In this document: in pieces, positions 1 to 6,253 of the stretch
Layout: every line of letters starts with the position of its first letter
How positions within the stretch are numbered: the first letter of the stretch is position 1
Origin: Streptomyces flaveolus
GTDB taxonomy: Bacteria > Actinomycetota > Actinomycetes > Streptomycetales > Streptomycetaceae
Direction: 5' to 3'
Length of the DNA: 10,811 bases
NCBI RefSeq assembly: GCF_000716535.1
Contig: NZ_JNWV01000086.1
Location: 1-10,811, forward strand
Program-made: the position numbers and the translations under genes
The notes under the pieces: generated by a model
Seen by the model: the letters and a program-made list of their open reading frames with translations, nothing else
Databases searched by the model: none
What the model was told of the DNA's origin: nothing

Positions 1-194
1 GACACCACCCCCCAGGTCATCCGTTCGACAGGGGGCAACAGTCATACCGGGCCCGGAGGCCAGCAGCCCTCTTGCAGGGCCGCGAAGAAGATAACGGGGG
101 CAGACGCGCCGCCGCTCTCCTGCCGGGCGGATACGCCGGGGACCCCCTCCGAGGCAGCCGCGTCGGCGAACGCCCGCTGTGGCAGGATGCCCTG
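1..194. other. left edge, no gene recognised
   Basis: No reading frame here gives a protein I recognise. The GNAT frame stays open upstream to about position 72, but its translation there is Gly/Arg-rich and lacks family features, so I take it as untranslated sequence before the GTG start at 195. The stretch may hold the acetyltransferase promoter, but no clear -35/-10 pair was found. Confidence 0.4.
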
Positions 195-791
195 GTGATC
201 TCCAGTTCCGGCATACCCGCTGTCGTACCCCCCGGCCGCCTCGCCGGGCCCGACCAGCCCGTACTGCCCCTGGCCGGTGGCCTGGAACTGCGCCCCTGGC
301 TGCTCACCGAAGCCGACGCGGACGCCCTGCTCACCGCCGGGCAGGACCCGGACATCAGCAGGTGGAACCTCTTCTCCGTCGCCGACCGCGCGGAGGCCCG
401 GGCCCGGATCGAGCGCCTGCACGCGCGCCGGCTGGCCGAAACCGGTGCCATCTGGGCCATCGCCCCCCACGGCGGCGCGGCCGTGGGCCTCGCCGGACTC
501 AACGCCGTCGACCTCGCCGCCGGCACCGCGGAAGTCCTCTACTGGGTGCTGCCCGCGGCACGCGGAACGGGCCTCGCCGTCCAGGCGGCGCGCCGGCTGA
601 GCCGGTGGGCCCTGGACGACCTCGGTCTGCACCGCCTGATCCTGTGCCACTCCGTCGCCAATCCGGCCTCCTGCCGAGTCGCCGAGAAAGCCGGATTCGG
701 CTACGAGGGCACCCAGCGCAGCGCCCTGCTGCACGCCGACGGCTGGCACGACCAGCACCTGCACGCGCGCGTGGCCGGAGACCCCGACTAG
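195..791 (+). CDS. GNAT family N-acetyltransferase (RimJ/RimL-like)
   Basis: A 198-residue protein of the Acetyltransf_3 (RimJ/RimL-type) GNAT group, which transfers acetyl from acetyl-CoA to an amine, often a protein N-terminus or a small molecule. The substrate cannot be read from sequence. The N-terminal half has the usual opening strand (LELRPWLLTEADADALL, about residues 30-46). The acetyl-CoA pyrophosphate loop is R-G-T-G-L-A at 123-128, after the strand VLYWVLP. The late motif with N-P-A-S-C and V-A-E-K-A-G-F (about 156-168) is typical of the family. GTG 195 is chosen because GGCAGGA lies 7 bases upstream and the strand order starts soon after. The gene stands alone and faces xdhC; a GC hairpin follows the stop. 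The family call is firm, the function open. Confidence 0.85.
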   Translation: MISSSGIPAVVPPGRLAGPDQPVLPLAGGLELRPWLLTEADADALLTAGQDPDISRWNLFSVADRAEARARIERLHARRLAETGAIWAIAPHGGAAVGLAGLNAVDLAAGTAEVLYWVLPAARGTGLAVQAARRLSRWALDDLGLHRLILCHSVANPASCRVAEKAGFGYEGTQRSALLHADGWHDQHLHARVAGDPD

Positions 792-830
792 CGGCGCGGG
801 GATTGTCAGTGCCGGGTGGTAGCCGCGCCG
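792..830. terminator. possible hairpin between convergent genes
   Basis: Directly after the acetyltransferase stop, CGGCGCGG (792-799) is perfectly repeated inverted as CCGCGCCG (823-830), giving an all-GC 8-bp stem with a 23-base loop. No T-run follows, which is usual for Streptomyces-type terminators. The loop is long, so this is only a candidate. Confidence 0.3.
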
Positions 831-921
831 GCGCCCCGTCGGCCCCCCAGCCGGCTGACCCCGTCGGCACCCCGGCCAGGCCCCCGTCGCCCCGCCCCCA
901 CATCCCGGCACGGCGAGACCG

Positions 922-2028
922 TCACCCCACGCCCCGCGGGTGGATCGCCCCCCTCGTCCCGCTCAGGGGTGTGCCGGTGCCGCCCCATCTCAGGGCCACG
1001 ATCTCCGCTGCCACCGATACCGCCACCTCCTCCGGGGTGCGGGCGCCGAGGTCCAGGCCGAGCGGGGAGCGCAGGCGGGACAGTTCCTGGTCGGTGAGGC
1101 CGGACTCGATCAGGCGGCGGAGCCGGTCGTCGTGGGTGCGCCGGCTGCCCATCGCCCCGATGTACGCCGCCGGGCGCCGCAGCGCCTCCAGCAGCACCGG
1201 CACGTCGAACTTCGGGTCGTGGGTCAGGACGCAGATCACCGTCCGCTCGTCGGTTCGGGTGCCGCGCAGATACCGGTGCGGCCAGTCCACGACGACCTCC
1301 GCCCGCTCCGGGAACCGGCGGGGCGTGGCGAACACGGGCCGGGCGTCGCACACGGTGACCCGGTACCCGAGGAAGTCCCCGATCCGGGCCACGGCGGCGG
1401 CGTAGTCGATGGCCCCGAACACCAGCATGCGCGGCGGCGGCGCGAAGGACTGCAGGAACACCGTGACGGTGTCCTCGCGGCGCTCCCCGTGCGGGCCGTA
1501 GTGCCGCAGGCCGGTCACGCCGAGCGCGAGTTCACCGCGCGCGTCGGCGGCGACGGCCGCGTCGAGCCCCCGGGTCCCCAGGCTGCCGGCGGCGGTCCGC
1601 GGCCACACCGCGAGGGTGGCCCCGCGCGGCGCCGGCCCGTCGACCACGGTGGCGACGGTGACCGGCTCACCACCCGCGACGGAGGCGGCGACCGCGCCGA
1701 ACGCCGGATCCCGGGCCGGGGTCACCGGCCGTACCAGGACGGTGATCTCACCCCCGCAGGTGAGCCCGACCGCGAAGGCGTCCTCGTCGCTGTAGCCGAA
1801 CGTCTCCAGTCGTGCCGCGCCGTTCTGGACGGCCTCCTGGGCCAGTTCGAAGACCGCGCCCTCCACACAGCCGCCGGACACACTGCCGACCACCTCGCCG
1901 TCCGGGCCGACCGCCATCGCGGCACCGGGCCCGCGCGGCGCGCTGCGGCTGACCGCGACGACCGTGGCCAGCCCGAACGGCACCCGGGCGGCGTACCACC
2001 GGTCCAGCACCGCGAGAATCTCACGCAT
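922..2028 (-). CDS. xdhC: XdhC/CoxI family molybdoenzyme maturation protein
   Basis: A 368-residue protein of the XdhC/CoxI family. These are cytoplasmic chaperones that bind molybdenum cofactor and help its sulfuration and insertion into xanthine dehydrogenase- or CO dehydrogenase-type hydroxylases. The N-terminal XdhC_CoxI domain shows the conserved GSVSGGCVEGAV (about 48-59, with Cys54 and Glu56) and a second cysteine in GLTCGGEI (Cys91). The C-terminal Rossmann-like XdhC_C domain starts near 200 (MLVFGAIDYA) and includes YIGAMGSRRTHDDR (289-302) and SPLGLDLGARTPEEVA (321-336). Length is normal for the family. The ATG has GAGGAG 6 bases upstream on its strand. No molybdo-hydroxylase subunit is in the window, so its client is unknown. 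It is divergent from the ribosomal protection gene and the two share about 180 bp of upstream DNA. Confidence 0.92.
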   Translation of the reverse strand: MREILAVLDRWYAARVPFGLATVVAVSRSAPRGPGAAMAVGPDGEVVGSVSGGCVEGAVFELAQEAVQNGAARLETFGYSDEDAFAVGLTCGGEITVLVRPVTPARDPAFGAVAASVAGGEPVTVATVVDGPAPRGATLAVWPRTAAGSLGTRGLDAAVAADARGELALGVTGLRHYGPHGERREDTVTVFLQSFAPPPRMLVFGAIDYAAAVARIGDFLGYRVTVCDARPVFATPRRFPERAEVVVDWPHRYLRGTRTDERTVICVLTHDPKFDVPVLLEALRRPAAYIGAMGSRRTHDDRLRRLIESGLTDQELSRLRSPLGLDLGARTPEEVAVSVAAEIVALRWGGTGTPLSGTRGAIHPRGVG

Positions 2029-2049
2029 CGCCCGCTCCTCGGCTCACAC

Positions 2050-2077
2050 CTGGCACGGCATCTGGTTGAACGTTAAT
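2050..2077 (+). promoter_or_regulatory. candidate promoter for the ribosomal protection gene
   Basis: CTGGCA (2050-2055) and GTTAAT (2072-2077) are 16 bp apart and each match four of six bases of the sigma-70-type consensus. They lie in the only AT-rich patch between xdhC and the GTPase gene (about 2063-2082, with the 6-bp palindrome AACGTT inside). The patch could equally serve the xdhC promoter on the other strand. Transcription from here would leave a leader of about 125 bases before the GTPase start, with a GGCGGC/GCCGCC hairpin at 2083-2097. Weak call. Confidence 0.22.
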
Positions 2078-2146
2078 CCGTTGGCGGCGCGGCCGCCGTT
2101 CTGCTGCACTGCACCGGTCGAGTTCCCGAGAGAACCAGGAGCGATC

Positions 2147-2257
2147 ATGCGCGCACCGTTCATGTCCGGCCCGGAAGGAATCGCCCACTCTCTCAAGGAC
2201 ATGACGCTTCGTGCCATTGCTCAATCTGGGAATCCTCGCCCACGTCGACGCGGGTAA
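2147..2257 (+). CDS. putative leader peptide ORF upstream of the ribosomal protection gene
   Basis: A 36-codon ORF starts at ATG 2147 with AGGAG at 2137-2141, five bases before the start, and ends at TAA 2255-2257. This is the strongest translation start in the region, better than that of the GTPase gene. The ORF runs 47 bases into the GTPase gene (2211), in the other forward frame. The peptide begins MRAPFMSGPEG and ends NPRPRRRG; the last third is constrained because it overlaps codons for the conserved G1 region. I do not recognise the peptide. Leader peptides that control downstream expression are known for tet(M) and for many ribosome-targeted resistance genes, so this may act by attenuation or translational coupling. 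It could also be a chance ORF. Confidence 0.4.
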   Translation: MRAPFMSGPEGIAHSLKDMTLRAIAQSGNPRPRRRG

Positions 2258-4244
2258 GACGAGCCTGACCGAACGGCTCCTGCACACCGCCGGAGTGATC
2301 GACGAGATCGGCAGTGTCGACGCCGGCAGCACCACCACCGACACCCTCGCGCTGGAGCGGCGCCGCGGTATCACCATCAAGTCCGCCGTCGTCTCCTTCC
2401 CGCTCGACGGCATCGCCGTCAACCTCATCGACACCCCTGGTCACCCGGACTTCATCGCCGAGGTGGAGCGGGTGCTCGGCGTGCTGGACGGAGCCGTCCT
2501 GGTCGTCTCCGCAGTCGAAGGCGTCCAGGCGCAGACCCGCGTGCTGATGCGCACCCTGCGCCGGCTGCGCATCCCGACCCTGGTCTTCGTCAACAAGATC
2601 GACCGGCGCGGCGCCCGGGACACAGCCGTGCTCGGCCAAATGGCCCAACGGCTCGCCGTGCCGCTCGTCCCCATGGGGACCGCCGCCGGACTCGGTACGC
2701 GCGCCGCCCGCTTCCTGCCCGGCCTCGGCCCGGCCGCGCTGGACGCGCTGGCGGACCAGGACGACGGCCTGCTCGCCGCCTATCTCGACGGCGGAGTCCC
2801 GGAGTCCCGGCTGCGCCGCGCCCTCGCGGCACAGACCCGGAGCGCCTCCGTCCACCCGGTGTACTTCGGCTCCGCCATCACCGGCGCCGGCGTGCCCGAG
2901 CTGGTCGACGGCATCGAGCGGCTGCTGCCCACCGCCGCCGGCGACCCGGACGGCCCCCTCTCCGGCACCGTCTTCAAGGTCGAGCGGGGCCCGGCGGGGG
3001 AGAAGGTGGCCTACGCCCGCCTCTTCTCCGGCACCCTGCGCGTCCGCGACCGCGTCCCGTTCGGCGACGGCCGCGAGGACACCGGCACCGGCGGGCACGG
3101 CCGTCGGCACACCACCACCGGCCGCGAAGGCCGCGGCACAGACGGTCGCGTCACCGCCCTCTCCGTCTTCGACCACGGCACGGACACCCGCGCCGACAGT
3201 GCCGGCGCGGGCCGGATCGTCAAGGTGTGGGGCCTCGGCGGCATCCGCATCGGCGACGCGCTCGGTACGCCGGGACGGTCGTACGAGCACCACTTCGCCC
3301 CGCCCACCCTGGAGACGGTCGTCGTCCCCGGCCCCGGCACGGACCGGCGTTCCCTGCACCTCGCGCTCACCCAGCTCGCCGAACAGGACCCGCTCATCGG
3401 CGTCCGCCACGACGAGCTGCGGGGGGAGACCTCCGTGTCGCTCTACGGCGAGGTGCAGAAGGAGGTCGTCCAGGCCACCCTCGCCGACGAGTACGGCCTG
3501 CACGTCACCTTCCGTGAGACGACGACCCTGTGCATCGAACGGCCGGTCGGCACCGGGCACGCCGTCGAGTTCAACAAGAAGGACGCCAACCCCTTCCTGG
3601 CCACGGTCGGCCTGCGCGTCGACCCCGCCCCGCCCGGCTCGGGCGTGGCGTTCCGGCTGGAGGTGGAGCTGGGCGCGATGCCGTACGCCTTCTTCAAGGC
3701 GGTGGAGGACACCGTCCGGGAGACGCTCGGCCAGGGGCTGCACGGCTGGCAGGTCACCGACTGCACGGTCGCCATGACCCACTCCGGCTACTCGCCCCGG
3801 CAGAGCCACGCGCACCAGGGCTTCGACAAGAGCATGTCGAGCACGGGCTACGACTTCCGGGGCCTGACCCCGCTGGTCCTGGTCGAGGCGCTGCGCCGGG
3901 CCGGCACCCTGGTGCACGAGCCGGTGCACCGCTTCCGCCTGGAGGCGCCGGCCGACACCCTCGGCGCGCTGCTGCCGGTGCTGGCCCGGCTCGGCGCCGT
4001 ACCCGAGACCACCGGCACGCACGGGGCCGCCTGTGTCCTGGAGGGAACCGTGCCGGCCGCCCGGGTGCACGCGCTGGAGCAGCGGCTGCCGGGGCTGACC
4101 CGGGGCGAGGGCGAGCTGGAGACGGCCTTCGACCACTACGCGCCGGTGACCCGCGGCACGGTCCCCGAACGACCGCGCACCGACCACAACCCGCTGAACC
4201 GGAAGGAGTACCTGCTGAACGTGACGCGCCGGGTCGGGGAGTGA
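2211..4244 (+). CDS. OtrA/Tet(M)-type ribosomal protection GTPase (EF-G-like)
   Basis: A 677-residue translational GTPase of the ribosomal protection family. Members bind the ribosome like EF-G and release tetracycline from the decoding site with GTP hydrolysis. All G motifs are present: AHVDAGKT (10-17), RGITI (52-56), DTPGH (74-78), NKID (128-131) and SAI (221-223). EF-G-like domains follow: domain II about 250-355, domain III from about 363, and domain IV about 440-560 with YGEVQKEV at 412-419 before it. The domain IV tip keeps the YSP triad (527-529) known from Tet(M), inside an unusually long loop. The C-terminal tail (EYLLNVTRRV) matches the terminal helix of the family. By recall, OtrA of the oxytetracycline producer is the closest relative. 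Start GTG 2211 gives the same N-terminal length as OtrA; an in-frame TGA at 2202 excludes earlier starts. Its AAGGA (2195-2199) is a distant 11 bases away. Whether it gives resistance or has a housekeeping role is not known. Confidence 0.9.
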   Translation: MPLLNLGILAHVDAGKTSLTERLLHTAGVIDEIGSVDAGSTTTDTLALERRRGITIKSAVVSFPLDGIAVNLIDTPGHPDFIAEVERVLGVLDGAVLVVSAVEGVQAQTRVLMRTLRRLRIPTLVFVNKIDRRGARDTAVLGQMAQRLAVPLVPMGTAAGLGTRAARFLPGLGPAALDALADQDDGLLAAYLDGGVPESRLRRALAAQTRSASVHPVYFGSAITGAGVPELVDGIERLLPTAAGDPDGPLSGTVFKVERGPAGEKVAYARLFSGTLRVRDRVPFGDGREDTGTGGHGRRHTTTGREGRGTDGRVTALSVFDHGTDTRADSAGAGRIVKVWGLGGIRIGDALGTPGRSYEHHFAPPTLETVVVPGPGTDRRSLHLALTQLAEQDPLIGVRHDELRGETSVSLYGEVQKEVVQATLADEYGLHVTFRETTTLCIERPVGTGHAVEFNKKDANPFLATVGLRVDPAPPGSGVAFRLEVELGAMPYAFFKAVEDTVRETLGQGLHGWQVTDCTVAMTHSGYSPRQSHAHQGFDKSMSSTGYDFRGLTPLVLVEALRRAGTLVHEPVHRFRLEAPADTLGALLPVLARLGAVPETTGTHGAACVLEGTVPAARVHALEQRLPGLTRGEGELETAFDHYAPVTRGTVPERPRTDHNPLNRKEYLLNVTRRVGE

Positions 4245-4252
4245 GCCGCCAC

Positions 4253-4269
4253 GTCAGCCCTTAGCTGAC
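4253..4269. terminator. short perfect inverted repeat after the GTPase gene
   Basis: GTCAGC (4253-4258) and GCTGAC (4264-4269) form a perfect 6-bp stem with a CCTTA loop, eight bases after the GTPase stop. It could be a small terminator. It could also belong to the cluster of GTCA/TGAC half-sites that continues downstream to the GH5 promoter. The sequence alone does not decide. Confidence 0.35.
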
Positions 4270-4271
4270 CA

Positions 4272-4295
4272 ACAGTCAACTTACTTGTGAGTCAG
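4272..4295. promoter_or_regulatory. candidate TetR operator upstream of the GH5 gene
   Basis: CTTACT-TGTG-AGTCAG (4280-4295) is a near-perfect inverted repeat with a 4-base spacer. It is preceded by ACAGTCAA. The same arrangement, with ACAGTGAA in front, occurs at 7551-7574 between the propeller and TetR genes. Outside the spacer, 18 of 20 positions agree between the two sites. The site ends 6 bp before the candidate -35 of the GH5 gene. This is typical of TetR-family operators in form; that the window's own TetR protein binds it is inferred. Confidence 0.6.
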
Positions 4296-4301
4296 AAGCT
4301 A

Positions 4302-4330
4302 TTGACGCTCCCGGACCCCCGCCGGATTGT
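4302..4330 (+). promoter_or_regulatory. candidate GH5 promoter giving a leaderless mRNA
   Basis: TTGACG (4302-4307) is a strong -35 match. GATTGT (4325-4330) follows after 17 bp and matches the -10 consensus at the important second, third and last bases. Transcription would start about seven bases later, at or next to ATG 4338, so the message would have little or no leader. This agrees with the absence of any Shine-Dalgarno sequence before that ATG. Leaderless messages are common in actinomycetes. Confidence 0.45.
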
Positions 4331-4337
4331 GGTGTAC

Positions 4338-6191
4338 ATGCGGAAAATTCGGGTGCGTCAGCCGGCTGTCCTGGTCGTCCTCTGCGGATCCCTGACGGTG
4401 GCGGGAGTCCCGCCCGCCGCCGCCACCCCCTCCGGCTCCCTCTGGTTCGACGGTGCCCCGCTGACCGTGCGGGACGGCCGGTTCACCGACGGCCAGGGCC
4501 GCGAGGTCGTGCTGCGCGGCTACAACGTCTCCGGCGAGACCAAGCTGGAGGAGAACGGCGGCCTGCCCTTCGCGTCGGTCGCCGACGCCCGCACGTCCGC
4601 GACCGCGCTGCGCGCCCTCGGCGGCGGCAACGCGGTTCGCTTCCTCCTCTCCTGGGCGCACGCCGAACCCGTGCGCGGTCAGGTGGACACCGCCTATCTG
4701 GCCGCCGTCACCGAGCAGATGCGGGCGTTCCTCGACGCGGGCATCCGCGTCTTCCCCGACTTCCACCAGGACCTGTACTCCCGGTACCTGTTCGACTCGG
4801 GCAGTTGGTACACCGGCGACGGCGCCCCCAAGTGGGCGATGGACGCGGGGAGTTACCCGAAGGAGTCCTGCGGGATCTGTCTGTTCTGGGGCCAGAACAT
4901 CACCCAGAACGCGGCCGTACAAAAGGCCCAGTACGACTTCTGGCACAACACCCACGGCCTCCAGGACGCCTTCCTCGCCACCGCCCAGACCACCATGGCG
5001 TACCTGAAACAGCACCTGGACAGCGCGGAGTTCGCGGGAATTACCGGCTTCGACCCGTACAACGAGCCGTATGCGGGCGGCTACGACTCCGGGCAGACCT
5101 CCCGCGCCTGGGAACGCGATCTGCTCTGGCCGTTCCACGTCAGGTTCCGCGCCCGCATGGACGCCGCCGGCTGGCGGGACAAACCCGCCTTCGTCGAGCC
5201 CAACCTCTTCTGGAACGCCAACATCTCCACGCAGAAGCAGGAGGGCGGCCTGCTGGACGCGGGGACGCTCGGCCCGGGCTACGTCCTCAACACCCACTTC
5301 TACGACCAGAAGGCCATCTCCGGCATCCTGATGTGGGGCAAGGCGGCCGACGGCCAGTACGCCGCCGACTTCGCCGCCGTCCGCGACCGCGCCTCGGCCG
5401 CCGGCACCGCGGCGGTGGTCAGCGAGTTCGGCCACCCCCTGTCCGGCACGGTGTCCGACAAGGCGCCGACCGTCCTGAAGGCCATGTACCAGGCCCTGGA
5501 CTCCCGCCTGAAGGGGGCGGGTTGGTGGGCCGACCCGGCCTCCTCCGGCCCGGTGCTGTCCGGTACCCAGTGGCACTGGGACCTCTACAACGGCCGGCAC
5601 CACGAGCCGATGAACGGCAACCCCGGCAAGGTGCTCGCCTCCGGGGACGCCTGGAACGACGAGGACCTCTCGGCCGTGCGGCTCGACGACTCCGGGAACG
5701 CCACCCTGCGCCAGGACGCCCGTCTGCTGGACCGCGTCTATCCGAGTGCCACGGCCGGCACCGCCCTCGCCTTCACCTACGAGGACCGCTCCCGCGACGG
5801 CTCCGCCACCCTCACCTGGAACCCGGTGCCGAGCTCCCTGCCGAACGTGGCGAAACTGGTCGGCTCCGGCCAGTACGGGCTGCTCGTGTGGCGCTCCGGT
5901 GACGGCACCGCACCCACCGAACTGCACCTGCCGGCGTCCTTCCCGACGGGGGCCACCACGGTCGTCTCCGACCTCGGCACGGTGCACGCACCGCCCGCGT
6001 ACGGCTCCGCCACGCCGGTCGCCGTGGCCCCGGAACCGGGCGGCACGGGCAGCCGCCGCCTGCTGCTGACCGACACGGACTCCGGTGTGCCGCACTACGC
6101 GCTGGTCACCAACGGCGCCACCGCCCCCGCCGCGGACCTGCTGAGCGCGGCGGAGGCGGAACTGGCCGCTTGGGCGGCGGCGCGCTTCTGA
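4338..6191 (+). CDS. secreted GH5 glycoside hydrolase, endoglycoceramidase-like
   Basis: A 617-residue exported enzyme of glycoside hydrolase family 5. It has a Sec signal peptide: basic start MRKIRVRQ, hydrophobic core 10-24, and likely cleavage after PPAAA (residue 29). The catalytic (beta/alpha)8 domain opens with GQGREVVLRGYNVSGE, as in endoglycosylceramidases, and continues with NAVRFLLSWAHAEP and VFPDFHQDLYS. The acid/base is Glu243 in DPYNEP and the nucleophile Glu363 in VVSEFGHP. A C-terminal beta-rich region (about 470-617) resembles the accessory domain of such enzymes. Endoglycoceramidases release the glycan from glycosphingolipids; the exact substrate here may be another glycolipid or beta-glucoside. 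ATG 4338 is preferred over upstream codons because it starts the signal peptide cleanly. A TetR-type operator lies upstream and a strong shared terminator downstream. Family call firm, substrate inferred. Confidence 0.85.
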   Translation: MRKIRVRQPAVLVVLCGSLTVAGVPPAAATPSGSLWFDGAPLTVRDGRFTDGQGREVVLRGYNVSGETKLEENGGLPFASVADARTSATALRALGGGNAVRFLLSWAHAEPVRGQVDTAYLAAVTEQMRAFLDAGIRVFPDFHQDLYSRYLFDSGSWYTGDGAPKWAMDAGSYPKESCGICLFWGQNITQNAAVQKAQYDFWHNTHGLQDAFLATAQTTMAYLKQHLDSAEFAGITGFDPYNEPYAGGYDSGQTSRAWERDLLWPFHVRFRARMDAAGWRDKPAFVEPNLFWNANISTQKQEGGLLDAGTLGPGYVLNTHFYDQKAISGILMWGKAADGQYAADFAAVRDRASAAGTAAVVSEFGHPLSGTVSDKAPTVLKAMYQALDSRLKGAGWWADPASSGPVLSGTQWHWDLYNGRHHEPMNGNPGKVLASGDAWNDEDLSAVRLDDSGNATLRQDARLLDRVYPSATAGTALAFTYEDRSRDGSATLTWNPVPSSLPNVAKLVGSGQYGLLVWRSGDGTAPTELHLPASFPTGATTVVSDLGTVHAPPAYGSATPVAVAPEPGGTGSRRLLLTDTDSGVPHYALVTNGATAPAADLLSAAEAELAAWAAARF

Positions 6192-6201
6192 CGGCAGAGG
6201 T

Positions 6202-6239
6202 GTGGCCTCCGGGGAGAGTGGGGACACCCCGGAGGCCAC
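6202..6239. terminator. bidirectional terminator hairpin
   Basis: A perfect 13-bp inverted repeat: GTGGCCTCCGGGG (6202-6214) and CCCCGGAGGCCAC (6227-6239), with a 12-base loop. It sits between the stops of the convergent GH5 (6191) and propeller (6254) genes and can serve both. There is no clear T-run on either side, as is common in high-GC actinomycetes. Confidence 0.8.
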
Positions 6240-6253
6240 GGCTCGGTGCGGCG

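Noticed and set aside
179..1405. 408-codon open frame on the plus strand
   Set aside because: It runs through the acetyltransferase gene in another frame and through xdhC antisense; the translation is Arg/Pro-rich and featureless.
2147..2210. N-terminal extension of the GTPase through a frameshift from ATG 2147
   Set aside because: The GTG 2211 product already matches the N-terminal length of OtrA-type proteins, and no family member I know has such an extension.
2193..4187. 664-codon open frame on the minus strand
   Set aside because: It lies opposite the GTPase gene, whose conserved motifs are unmistakable. Long antisense frames are expected from GC-rich third positions, and its translation has no recognisable motif.
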